A program made the translations under genes and the position numbers. The notes under the pieces are model-generated. The model was not told the DNA's origin and made no database searches. It saw only the letters and a program-made list of their open reading frames with translations. Source: Hoeflea_A sp965228785 (lineage in GTDB: Bacteria > Pseudomonadota > Alphaproteobacteria > Rhizobiales > Rhizobiaceae). From it: a stretch of 64,000 nucleotides of DNA. Positions 24,063 to 32,246 of the stretch are shown here, in pieces; position 1 is the stretch's first letter; the number at the start of each line of letters is the position of its first letter. The stretch is from the NCBI GenBank assembly GCA_965228785.1, contig CBDDIF010000002.1, positions 62,001 to 126,000 on the forward strand, given 5' to 3'.

Positions 24063-24503
24063 CTACCAACTGCCTGTGTTCTCCATGGACACCCAGGGTT
24101 CTTGCGGCGCCAAAGCGTCGCCACTTTGCAGAAGTTCTATTGAAATTCCATCCGGAGAGCGTACGAACGCCATGTGGCCATCGCGGGGAGGACGATTGAT
24201 CGTTACACCGGCATCCATCAGCGACTGGCAAAGCTCGTAGATATTGTCGACCGAATAGGCCAGGTGGCCGAAGCTCCGACCACCCTGGTAGTCCTCCGGA
24301 TCCCAGTTGTAAGTCAGCTCCAGCAGGGGTGCGCGATTGGCCGCGCCGGTCTCCTGATCGTCGCGAGCTGCCAGAAAAACAAGAGTGAAACGTCCAGCCT
24401 CGCTCTCCGCGCGCCGGATTTCCACAAGTCCGAGTCTATTGCAATAGAAGTCGAGAGACTGGTCGAGGTCAGTCACCCGAACCATAGTATGAAGATAACG
24501 CAT
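24063..24503 (-). CDS. gloA: Lactoylglutathione lyase (glyoxalase I)
   Basis: The 146-residue enzyme converts the methylglyoxal-glutathione hemithioacetal to S-lactoylglutathione. The four metal ligands of glyoxalase I can be placed at His5 (YLHTMVRV), Glu62 (LLELTYNW), His80 (FGHLAYSV) and Glu123 (ISIELLQ). The family phrase LDFYCNRLGL is also present. GAGGAAAG precedes the ATG. A methylglyoxal synthase gene (mgsA) is found 38 kb further on in this window, so both production and detoxification of methylglyoxal are encoded here. The gene is convergent with none of its neighbours and probably monocistronic. Confidence 0.94.
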   Translation of the reverse strand: MRYLHTMVRVTDLDQSLDFYCNRLGLVEIRRAESEAGRFTLVFLAARDDQETGAANRAPLLELTYNWDPEDYQGGRSFGHLAYSVDNIYELCQSLMDAGVTINRPPRDGHMAFVRSPDGISIELLQSGDALAPQEPWVSMENTGSW

Positions 24504-24685
24504 TGATCTTTCCTCGGTTTTTGATCACGCCCGGAAATAGGGCGATTACCGGGGTGATGCAAGTGGCCTTTCATTTTGATTCAATTCCAAACAAGGGCTT
24601 GCATCACCCAACGCAACCAATGTTATTCTTTGTTAGAGAATCAAGGGGTGATTTTTCGGGTTGCGTTGCTGAAAGGCCGGAGTGA

Positions 24686-25264
24686 ATGGGGGAAAAGACT
24701 CCAGACAAGAATGCGGCCACCCAGGCTGCAATGTCGGGTGAAGCGGTCGACCTGATCGAAATCTCCGGCGTGATCAAGTGGTTTGACGTGGCCAAAGGCT
24801 TCGGCTTTATCGTGCCCGACAACGGACTCCCTGACGTTCTGCTTCATGTCACTTGCCTGCGTCGCGACGGATACCAGACCGCGCTCGAGGGCACACGTGT
24901 CGTGTGCGAAATCCAGAAACGTGATCGCGGCTATCAGGCCTTCCGCATTCTGTCGATGGATCAGTCGACGGCCGTCCATCCTTCACAACTGCCACCGGTG
25001 CGCACGCATGTGCAGGTCACACCAACTAGCGGTCTCGAGAGAGCGCTGGTCAAGTGGTTCAACCGGTCAAAAGGATTCGGCTTCCTGACACGCGGCGACG
25101 GTACCGAGGACATTTTCATTCACATGGAAACCCTGCGCCGATATGGGCTCACCGAATTGCGGCCTGGCCAGGTGGTACTGGTGCGCTTCGGCAAGGGCGA
25201 AAAGGGTCTCATGGCGGCGGAGATCCATCCCGACGTCGATTTGACTTTCCCGAAATCTCACTAA
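24686..25264 (+). CDS. Double cold-shock-domain protein
   Basis: The 192-residue protein contains two OB-fold cold-shock domains, about residues 27-92 and 113-180. Each has its RNA-binding motifs: RNP1 KGFGFI with RNP2 DVLLHV in the first, and KGFGFL with DIFIHM in the second. The second position of RNP2 in domain 1 departs from the usual VFVH. Tandem-domain proteins of this size are typical of Hyphomicrobiales, in contrast to the 70-residue CspA. It should bind single-stranded RNA or DNA and melt structures. GGAG precedes the ATG. The DUF192 gene follows 65 bases on. Confidence 0.94.
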   Translation: MGEKTPDKNAATQAAMSGEAVDLIEISGVIKWFDVAKGFGFIVPDNGLPDVLLHVTCLRRDGYQTALEGTRVVCEIQKRDRGYQAFRILSMDQSTAVHPSQLPPVRTHVQVTPTSGLERALVKWFNRSKGFGFLTRGDGTEDIFIHMETLRRYGLTELRPGQVVLVRFGKGEKGLMAAEIHPDVDLTFPKSH

Positions 25265-25329
25265 CATAGTCCGGTAGTAAGCTGGCCTGGTGGCTGGCGC
25301 ATGGATCGTAAAAAAACAGGAGCCGCGGC

Positions 25330-25803
25330 GTGCAATCCTCGCTCGACGTTCTTGGCCGGTACCGGGTTTTCGTCACTCTGCTGCTGGTCACCCAATTTCT
25401 GACGACTACGGTCGTTGCAGCAGACCGTTCATCGCTCGACATCGTGACCGAAACGGGAACCCATCGCTACTACGTGGAACTCGCGCTAACTCCGCAACAG
25501 CGCTCGGTCGGTCTGATGCATCGTGAGAGCATGGACAAGGATGCTGGTATGCTGTTCCGGTTCGACTGGCCGCAACAGGCCTCCATGTGGATGCGCAATA
25601 CGTTCATTCCGCTGGACATGGTGTTCATCCGAGCGGATGGAATCGTCGCCGACCTGCACCGCAAGGCCGTTCCTCATTCCGAAGAAATCATCCAGTCGAG
25701 CGAACCAGTTCTTTACGTTCTCGAACTCAACGCCGGCGTTGCCGACAAGATCGGGCTCAAACCCGGAAATCGAATCTTGCATTCGATTATCCAGGGAGAG
25801 TAG
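25330..25803 (+). CDS. Exported DUF192 protein
   Basis: The 157-residue protein starts at a GTG and has a hydrophobic N-terminal signal (VFVTLLLVTQFLTTTVVAA), probably cleaved. The DUF192 core follows, with QQRSVGLMHRESMDKDAGML, the conserved W-M-R-N-T-F-I-P-L-D-M motif (residues about 87-97) and VLELNAGVADKIGLKPG at the end. The family is widespread in bacteria and archaea, with a compact beta-barrel fold and no proven function. Cotranscription with the cold-shock gene is plausible; a tRNA-Pro gene lies 142 bases downstream. Confidence 0.92.
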   Translation: MQSSLDVLGRYRVFVTLLLVTQFLTTTVVAADRSSLDIVTETGTHRYYVELALTPQQRSVGLMHRESMDKDAGMLFRFDWPQQASMWMRNTFIPLDMVFIRADGIVADLHRKAVPHSEEIIQSSEPVLYVLELNAGVADKIGLKPGNRILHSIIQGE

Positions 25804-25945
25804 GTGTCGATTTGCGGGCCGGAGCAGCCACCGGCAGCCGACATTTCTCAATCAAGCGCGGCTAAGGTTCGAAAATGCCGGAAATAACGTCAAAAACCAT
25901 ATTGCGGCATCGCAGCGAAGCGTGTATTGCCACCGGCATTGTCGG

Positions 25946-26022
<77 letters not shown>

Positions 26023-26068
26023 TTTAACCTTCTGAAAATAGATCTACTTTAGGATCTCGGCGGCGGAG

Positions 26069-29000
26069 CTATCCGAGCAGATCGTGCTGGAAGGCGTCGA
26101 AGTCGACAGCTCCGAGTTTCCACCCGGCACTCACTTGCGAGAAGATGGTTCCATCAACATCCGAGAGTGAGCCATCTGTCTTCGGACCCAGGGAAGTGGG
26201 ATCGAAGGTGAATAGCTCGTTGCCGGCGGCAAACAGAGGATCGAGATAGAAACCGTTGGTCGTGCTCAGAAGGAGCTTGCCGTCGCCCAACGGGCTCACT
26301 GCGTCGACATTTGGCCAATTGCTGGAGTAGCCGAAACCGACGTCGCTGCCGTCGAAATACATCTCGAAGCTTCCCTTCGTTGATGGGCCAAGTGATGTGG
26401 GCCTGAACTTCAGGATATCCTCGCCACTGAAGTATCCAACACCGTCCACGAAAGAACGCCCAGTGGTCGACAGGAGCAGGCTGCCGTCATCGAGGAGCGA
26501 AAAGCCATCGACATCGTCGTAGGATGAGCAAAGGCCGACATCGCTGCCGTCAAAGTACATCTCGAAGCTACCTGCTGTGCTTTCACCGAGTGACGTGGCC
26601 TTGAACAGCACAATGTCGGAGTCGTCGACGCACCCCAAACCGTGAACGAAGGTCGGCTCCGAGAAAGAAAGCAATATTTCATCCGAAGAGATCACATCGA
26701 GGCCATCGATTTGGGCCCAGGGAAGCACGTCCGATGTGTCGAAGAAAAGCCTGGCACCATCCTCCGTCTGCCGATAGATGTCCTGTGCGTCCCACCCCCA
26801 GTAACGTCCTGCATCTCCATAGGTGCCGCGGGAACCATGCCACCAGGAACCGCCGGCGTCCTGACAATCGTCGCATCCGTCGTGTCCCCATATGCGGCCG
26901 GTGTTTCCATAATACTCGTAGGACTGCTGGCCCCATGAACGGCCGGCATCTCCCCAATGGCCGTAAGAGTTATGCGACCAGGAGTTGCCGGAGCCACCGA
27001 CATAGTAGACGGCGTCCGGCAACGGCCCAATTACTTCGACGGCACCGATATCGACCAGTGGTTCACCCTCGCCATCGCCATCTGAGACACGTTGCGAGCC
27101 AGCTATGTCGTTGACCAGTATGCCGTCAACGGTTCCCTGAGGGGCCGTGTTTGTCCCCTCGAGGAGGGAATTGTCGCCAGCGTCAATGACCGGGCTTTCT
27201 GGGAGGGGCGTGAGAATTGTCTGCCCATTGTCGGCAACTGTGGCCGCACCCAGCATCGGGTCGATCGGCGCGTCCTGGGTGCCGATGATATTGGTCGATG
27301 GATCGATGATGTCCGAGAGACTGTCTGGAATCCCGTCCTGGTTGATGTCGTCGTCATTGGCTTGAATGCCGGCGCCAATCAGACTGTTCTTGATGGCAAT
27401 GTCATATTTTTCGATGATCGGCGGGAGCTCCGGTTCCGGATCCAGAATCTTGAGGCCGGTCTCCGGATGGAAACGAAAGCCACCGTCCGTCATGAAGTCG
27501 ATTGCATCGCCCAATCCGAGTTGGAAATGCACGTCACTGGGATCACCCAAATTGGTATTGCCGGCAATGATGGAGTTGTGGATTCGGGTCTCATTGTCGC
27601 CGCCGTTAAAAGCGAATCGCTCGTAGGAGACAAAATTCAGCAGCCCACCGGCGGTTCCAAATCCTTCATGCTGTACGATGACGTCAGCCAGGATGTTTTC
27701 CCTTACCGGAGTTAAACCGTTGAGATCGGAAATCGGGGCCTCGACAATATGGTTATCGACGACGGTCGAACTGATCAACGATGTCTTGTTCGATGTTCCC
27801 TGGTATCCGATAGCGCCGCCACCGTTGCCCGACACATTGCCTGTGAGCGTTGAGTTGACGATTTCAAAGATGTTTGATGTTCCGCCGATGCCGACGGCGC
27901 CGCCGCCATTGGCGACATTCTTGTTGCCGATGAGACTGCTGCCCTCGATGTAGACGTCCGCCCCGACCGCGCCGAGGGCGATCGCACCCCCACCAAATCC
28001 TGCAAGCCAGTCGCTGCGAGCGATGTTGTTTTCCAACACGGTATTCAGGATCGTGATGTCCTGGTCCGGACTCCCGGTCGCAATTACACCGGCCAGAATG
28101 CCTTGGTTGTTGCTGACCACAGAGTCGCTGATCGAAATGCCACCGCCGGGCGCGCCGCTGAAAAATACGCCTGCGCCGGTGACGACAAGAGCGCCCCCGA
28201 CGTTGGTGTCGACCATGCGATTGTTGGAGATCAGCGAGTCCTCGATGATGAAGTCGCCGCCGGGTACGCCGGTGCCCAGCGTCGCACGCGCAGATATCAG
28301 ATCGTGGTCGACGATGTGGCTATCCCTGATGGTCACTTCGCCATCGACCGCGGTTATCATGATCCCGGCGGCAAACCCACCGTGATTGGCGGACAGTATG
28401 GAGTCCTCCATCGTGAAACGGTGACCGGCGACAATGGCGCCTCCAAAATTGTCGCTGATTTCAGAGTTGGTGACCGAAACCGTCGTTTTGATATTTGTCA
28501 CCAGATCATCGGAGTCTTCATCCCAGGTGAACGGATATCCGGTGTTGTCGGGCAGATCCCGTGTAATTCCTGATTGAACGTCGGCCTGGAAAATGGCGGC
28601 GCCGGAAGATCCATACGAGGGCAGCAGCGGATTGCGTTCAAATTGATAGACCCCAGCGCCGGTGAGCGTCAGGGCGTTGAACGCCGCGTCGGTACCGTCT
28701 TCCCGGATCTCGAAGATTCTGAAGTCGCCGAAGGTACCGACCGCCTCCTCGAGTGAAACCTGGCCGGGGCTGGTATAACCGTCAGGTGTGACCAGGATCT
28801 GGCTCGCATAGTTCTCGATGGTGGCGGTCGTGATGGTAATGTCATCGTTACGGCCGGAAACCTTGCCGGTCGTATCACCGAGAACGTCTCCGTCGATGCG
28901 CAAATCTTCCGCAATGACCAGCGAGCCCAGGGTGAGTGTTATCGTTCCCCCTGTGAGGCCTGATGCGAAGGTGATGATGTCTTCCGTGCCGGCATTGCCG

Positions 29001-29095
29001 TTGGCGTTTGCGAGTTGAATCGCTTCACGCAGAGACATGCCGTTGGTGTTGCCATTGTCTTCATCGGCAAGTGTGGTAACCAGGAACTCGGCCAT
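26069..29095 (-). CDS. Large beta-helix protein with Gly/Trp-rich 15-residue repeats and a triple C-terminal module
   Basis: The 1008-residue protein has four parts. The N-terminus matches the CSLREA-type entry seen in parallel beta-helix proteins (MSLREAIQLANANGN, then GGTITLT). Residues about 120-620 read as right-handed beta-helix rungs, with many segments like ITILNTVLENNIARS and VNSTLTGNVSGNGGGAIG. Five 15-residue repeats follow (see separate entry). The last 230 residues hold three copies of a roughly 62-residue module with FDGSDVG and TSLG..T.GSFEMY. No Sec signal is visible, so export by a type I system is possible but no RTX nonapeptides are seen. ATG 29095 is preferred over a GTG at 29140. 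Role unknown; adhesion or a surface layer is a guess. Confidence 0.85.
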   Translation of the reverse strand: MAEFLVTTLADEDNGNTNGMSLREAIQLANANGNAGTEDIITFASGLTGGTITLTLGSLVIAEDLRIDGDVLGDTTGKVSGRNDDITITTATIENYASQILVTPDGYTSPGQVSLEEAVGTFGDFRIFEIREDGTDAAFNALTLTGAGVYQFERNPLLPSYGSSGAAIFQADVQSGITRDLPDNTGYPFTWDEDSDDLVTNIKTTVSVTNSEISDNFGGAIVAGHRFTMEDSILSANHGGFAAGIMITAVDGEVTIRDSHIVDHDLISARATLGTGVPGGDFIIEDSLISNNRMVDTNVGGALVVTGAGVFFSGAPGGGISISDSVVSNNQGILAGVIATGSPDQDITILNTVLENNIARSDWLAGFGGGAIALGAVGADVYIEGSSLIGNKNVANGGGAVGIGGTSNIFEIVNSTLTGNVSGNGGGAIGYQGTSNKTSLISSTVVDNHIVEAPISDLNGLTPVRENILADVIVQHEGFGTAGGLLNFVSYERFAFNGGDNETRIHNSIIAGNTNLGDPSDVHFQLGLGDAIDFMTDGGFRFHPETGLKILDPEPELPPIIEKYDIAIKNSLIGAGIQANDDDINQDGIPDSLSDIIDPSTNIIGTQDAPIDPMLGAATVADNGQTILTPLPESPVIDAGDNSLLEGTNTAPQGTVDGILVNDIAGSQRVSDGDGEGEPLVDIGAVEVIGPLPDAVYYVGGSGNSWSHNSYGHWGDAGRSWGQQSYEYYGNTGRIWGHDGCDDCQDAGGSWWHGSRGTYGDAGRYWGWDAQDIYRQTEDGARLFFDTSDVLPWAQIDGLDVISSDEILLSFSEPTFVHGLGCVDDSDIVLFKATSLGESTAGSFEMYFDGSDVGLCSSYDDVDGFSLLDDGSLLLSTTGRSFVDGVGYFSGEDILKFRPTSLGPSTKGSFEMYFDGSDVGFGYSSNWPNVDAVSPLGDGKLLLSTTNGFYLDPLFAAGNELFTFDPTSLGPKTDGSLSDVDGTIFSQVSAGWKLGAVDFDAFQHDLLG
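26180..26743 (-). repeat. Three ~62-residue C-terminal modules inside the beta-helix gene
   Basis: The modules begin at FDTSDV, FDGSDVGLCSS and FDGSDVGFGYS. Each continues with D-x-x-x-L-(x)n-L-L-S, a Phe/Gly-rich turn, D-(I/E)-L-x-F-x-(A/P)-T-S-L-G and, in the first two, G-S-F-E-M-Y. The pattern suggests blades of a propeller or a stacked beta domain. Copies two and three are the most alike; the third diverges at its end. Confidence 0.8.
26765..26989 (-). repeat. Five tandem 45-bp units encoding a 15-residue Gly/Trp/Tyr repeat
   Basis: Read on the minus strand from 26989, the protein repeats are GNSWSHNSYGHWGDA, GRSWGQQSYEYYGNT, GRIWGHDGCDDCQDA, GGSWWHGSRGTYGDA and GRYWGWDAQDIYRQT. The period is exactly 15 residues (45 bases), with Trp fixed at position 4 and Gly fixed at position 1; position 3 is variable. 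The third copy carries two cysteines in place of the aromatic residues. The array joins the beta-helix to the C-terminal modules. Confidence 0.9.
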
Positions 29096-29473
29096 TTTTG
29101 CCACCGCATTCAATTTCGAACGAATTGGATGGGCCGACACAAATATTCATCGCCCCACGCGGGAAGGCTTCCACACTTCAAATGACGTATGTACTGTCTA
29201 AATACGCAGTTGGACGCAAATAAATGAGCAATTTTGTTTTGCGAGTTTGGTCAAAATCCAATTTTCGTCAGCGTCGCGCAAGGCGAAACGCGCAACCAAG
29301 CCCGAAATCTCCAGGATAGTATTCCATCGTAAATTCCGGTTGAATATTGCAGCAAAACGCTGGTAAACGGGGCTGAGCGGTTGTGGGCTCGGAGTGCGTT
29401 TGACCGGTCGCTGTTCCGCCAGTTTGATCAACAGCCTCCGAAGCAGGCTCAATTGGAAGGGGAACTGTCGGCA
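29096..29473. other. Intergenic region between the beta-helix gene and the NDUFS4-like gene
   Basis: This 378-base stretch between divergent genes has no recognisable gene. It is locally AT-rich around 29200-29350. An inverted repeat CGTAT-N11-ATACG (29186-29206) lies 91 bases upstream of the beta-helix start and might be a regulator site. Open frames here have no family resemblance. Confidence 0.5.
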
Positions 29474-29779
29474 ATGTCAGCAAAAATATATCGACCGGCG
29501 AAGACTGCGATGCAATCCGGCAAAGCCAAAACCCATCGCTGGGTGCTCGAATTCGATCAGGAAAGCCCGCGCACCATTGAGCCGATTATGGGCTACACAT
29601 CATCGGGTGACATGAATCAGCAGGTACGTCTGTCCTTCGACACGCGCGAAGAAGCGATCGGCTATGCGGAACGCAACCAGATTGCCTATCGGGTCATCGA
29701 GCCGCACGACCCAAAACGCCGGCGTGTCGTCTATGCCGACAATTTTCGCTTTGACAGACGCCAACCCTGGACGCATTAA
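29474..29779 (+). CDS. NDUFS4-like complex I accessory protein (ETC complex I subunit region)
   Basis: The 101-residue protein (MSAKIYRPAKTAMQSGKA at its start) matches the ETC complex I subunit conserved region. Bacterial members correspond to the mitochondrial 18-kDa (AQDQ/NDUFS4) accessory subunit. Landmarks are the W-V-L-E-F segment, GYTSSGDMNQQVRLSF, the aromatic-rich EAIGYAERN and the C-terminal RRRVVYADNFRFDR. Presence of this subunit is a mark of alphaproteobacteria, which share it with mitochondria. The ATG at 29474 was preferred to upstream in-frame codons because the family begins here. It is followed 29 bases later by tRNA-Arg. Confidence 0.93.
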   Translation: MSAKIYRPAKTAMQSGKAKTHRWVLEFDQESPRTIEPIMGYTSSGDMNQQVRLSFDTREEAIGYAERNQIAYRVIEPHDPKRRRVVYADNFRFDRRQPWTH

Positions 29780-29808
29780 GTGTTTCTGACGCGCTGCGTG
29801 CGCGGTCG

Positions 29809-29885
29809 GGCCCCGTAGCTCAGCTGGATAGAGCACCGGCCTTCTAAGCCGATGGTCGCAGGTTCGAATCCTGCCGGGGTCGCCA
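29809..29885 (+). tRNA. tRNA-Arg (anticodon UCU)
   Basis: The acceptor stem GGCCCCG pairs with CGGGGTC (one G-U). The anticodon loop CTTCTAA gives anticodon TCT with a C-A mismatch at the outer stem pair. The T-arm is GCAGGTTCGAATCCTGC and the CCA end is encoded. No integrase or phage remnant follows. Confidence 0.96.
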
Positions 29886-30000
29886 ATACTTTCAATGGGT
29901 TACGCTTCAACATTCTACCCCAAAAATAGAACCGTTAACACCACTTTTTGCAGATTTGGTTCCGCATAGGTTCTATCAATGCACAGATGGCCGCATATGT

Positions 30001-31269
30001 TCAGATCGCGGTGAGGATTCCGGCCCGGGAGAGCATGGCGTGCAGAAGGACATCGCAACCCGTCGCCAGGTCTTCCGATGACGCAAATTCAGCGACATTG
30101 TGGCTGATGCCGTCTTTGCAGGGAACAAAAATCATCGCGGTAGGAGCCAGGGCAGCGACGTTCGACGCGTCATGAAGCGCGCCGCTTGGCAATCGAGTAT
30201 ACGAAAGGCCGAGATCGCGCGCGGCGGTTTCCACCGCTGCGACGCATTCAAGGTCAAATTCAATGGGTGGAACCTCAATCCGCATTGAAATCTGAACGTC
30301 GCATCCGTAGCGAAGACCCACTTCGCTGCACGTCGCTTTGCAATTGTCGGAAAGTGCCTTTAGCGTCCGGTGGTCCGGATGCCGAATGTCCACTACGAAA
30401 TCGGTGCGACCGGCGATTGTGCTGGGCCCATTTGTTTGCGAGCGCAAGGACCCCACGCTCACCCGGGCGTCAGGACAGAAGGATTTTCCCAATTCGGACA
30501 ATTCAACCAGCATGGCGGATGTAGCCAGAAGTGCGTCCTTACGCGCGTTCATCGGTGTTGTGCCCGCATGAGCGTCGCTTCCGGTGACTGCTACATCGAG
30601 CCAGCGCAAACCCTGAACGGACGTTACCACGCCGACTTGCAGGTCAGCTTTTTCGAGTATTGGCCCTTGTTCGATATGCAGTTCAAAGAATGAATCAATC
30701 TCTAGGTCGGAAGGTCTGAGATCGCCACGCCATCCAATTCTTTCGGCCTCGCCTGCGAAGCGCAATCCGTCGCTGCTGAGGGTGTTGTCGAGCACGTCAT
30801 CTTCGATCTGTCCCCGGAACCAGCTCGACCCCAGGAGACCAGGGCTGAAACGCACGCCTTCCTCGTTGGTCCAGTTCACCAGCATTATGGGCGCTTCGGT
30901 TTCGATTCCCGCGTCATTCATCGTTTCAATGACTTCAAGTGCGGCAAGAACACCGGATATTCCATCAAAGCGACCGCCATGGGGCTGTGTGTCGAGATGA
31001 CTACCGGCAGCGACCGCAGGTCGGGTGGGGTTGCGACCCGGTCGTGTCGCGAACATGTTGCCGGCCCGGTCGGCTTGCACTGACAGTCCGGCGTCGACGC
31101 ACCACCGTGCCAGGAGGGCACGAGCCTCGGCATCCTCATCTGACAGCGCCAGGCGACAATTTCCTGTGTCGGCGACTCGGCCGATTTTTGCAAGTTCCAT
31201 ATGACGGGCCCAGAGCCGCCTCCCATTGATGCGGAGGTTGCCAATTGGATTTGCGGGTACCGTCGTCAT
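30001..31269 (-). CDS. M20-family amidohydrolase, N-carbamoyl-L-amino-acid hydrolase / allantoate amidohydrolase type
   Basis: The 422-residue enzyme belongs to the dinuclear M20 amidases that split N-carbamoyl groups to ammonia, CO2 and an amine. Metal ligands can be placed at His91 and Asp102 (GSHLDTQPHGGRFDG), Glu136 or Glu137 (WTNEEGVRF), His in FFELHIEQGP and His in SGALHDASN. It overlaps the permease gene by 4 bases (ATGA) and is the last gene of the hyu operon. The likely role is to hydrolyse the N-carbamoyl product of the HyuAB hydantoinase. Neither the substrate side chain nor its chirality can be told from sequence; the ureidoglycolate/allantoate branch remains possible. Confidence 0.9.
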   Translation of the reverse strand: MTTVPANPIGNLRINGRRLWARHMELAKIGRVADTGNCRLALSDEDAEARALLARWCVDAGLSVQADRAGNMFATRPGRNPTRPAVAAGSHLDTQPHGGRFDGISGVLAALEVIETMNDAGIETEAPIMLVNWTNEEGVRFSPGLLGSSWFRGQIEDDVLDNTLSSDGLRFAGEAERIGWRGDLRPSDLEIDSFFELHIEQGPILEKADLQVGVVTSVQGLRWLDVAVTGSDAHAGTTPMNARKDALLATSAMLVELSELGKSFCPDARVSVGSLRSQTNGPSTIAGRTDFVVDIRHPDHRTLKALSDNCKATCSEVGLRYGCDVQISMRIEVPPIEFDLECVAAVETAARDLGLSYTRLPSGALHDASNVAALAPTAMIFVPCKDGISHNVAEFASSEDLATGCDVLLHAMLSRAGILTAI

Positions 31270-32246
31270 AGGCTCCGCTCTTTACGTCCTGATACCAACT
31301 GGGAGACCATCACTGCGACGACGAGCGCACCACCATAAAAGAGGTCCTGTACGAAAGTCCGGAAGCCCAGCACCGACAGTCCGTTGATGCCGGTTACCAG
31401 GAAATAGACCGCAATAACCGAGCCTAGCGGATTGAAGCGGCCCGGCGTGATGCTTGTCGCGCCGAGGAACGCTGCTGCGAAAGCCGGCAGCAACAGGAAG
31501 GTACCTGAACTCGGATTGGCAGATCCCGTTGTGCCAGTGTAGAGGATGCCGGCGAAGGCACCGTGCAGTCCCGACATCATGAAGGCTGCTAGCCGTGTGC
31601 GTCCGACGGAGACACCCGTTAAACGAGCGACCTCGCGCCCGCGACCGGTGAACAGCAGATGTTGGCCGAAAGCGGTATAGTTCAGCATGTACCAGATCAG
31701 CATCGCCAAGATAATCGCGTAGTAGAACGCGATCGGGATCCCGAAAAAGCGCTGGATGATGACCCACTCCATCAGCCCCATCGAGACGCCTGATATCGTC
31801 TGGGAGTTGCCGATCCAAAGGGTGATGCCATGCAGAAAGGTACCAACCCCAAGGGTCACAATCAGCGAATGTACCCGGAAATAAAGTGTAATCGCACCGT
31901 TGATCAGGCCAACCAGCATACCGATAGCAAGGCCGATGGGCAGTGCCACAGCAAGCGGAAGATCCATTCGTGCGTCCATGATCGCCACGCTCATCGAGAC
32001 CAGCGTCAGAACCTGAGCAATAGAGAGATCGAAATCTCCGGCGGTCAGTGGAATGATCAGGCCGAGTGTGACGATAACGAGCACAGCTTCGGATCCGAAT
32101 ATGGTGGAGAAGTTCGACCAGGTCAGGAACGTGTCAGGCCGCAGGGCCCCAAACAGCGCGATAATTGCCAGCCAGACAAGCACGAGGCCGAAGCGTTCCA
32201 GTTGGTAACTCAGGGTATTATGCCGCATCGGTTCTATCCGCCCCAT
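31266..32246 (-). CDS. ABC transporter permease (RbsC-like) of the hydantoin-type operon
   Basis: The 326-residue membrane protein has eight to ten hydrophobic segments and the CUT2 permease pattern, including LIIPLTAGDFDLSIAQVLTL near residue 70 and GRGREVARLTGVSVGRTRLA near 210. GGAGG lies six bases before the ATG at 32246, which fixes that start and makes a 29-base overlap with the ATPase gene. Only one permease gene is present, so the channel would be a homodimer. It works with the ATPase and binding protein just upstream, in an operon for cyclic-amide breakdown instead of sugar use. Confidence 0.92.
   Translation of the reverse strand: MGRIEPMRHNTLSYQLERFGLVLVWLAIIALFGALRPDTFLTWSNFSTIFGSEAVLVIVTLGLIIPLTAGDFDLSIAQVLTLVSMSVAIMDARMDLPLAVALPIGLAIGMLVGLINGAITLYFRVHSLIVTLGVGTFLHGITLWIGNSQTISGVSMGLMEWVIIQRFFGIPIAFYYAIILAMLIWYMLNYTAFGQHLLFTGRGREVARLTGVSVGRTRLAAFMMSGLHGAFAGILYTGTTGSANPSSGTFLLLPAFAAAFLGATSITPGRFNPLGSVIAVYFLVTGINGLSVLGFRTFVQDLFYGGALVVAVMVSQLVSGRKERSL

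Noticed and set aside
29809..29976. Possible attachment site downstream of tRNA-Arg, with inverted repeat ATAGAACC/GGTTCTAT at 29926-29976
   Set aside because: No integrase, no direct repeat of the tRNA end and no island-like genes follow. The hydantoin operon looks resident by composition.
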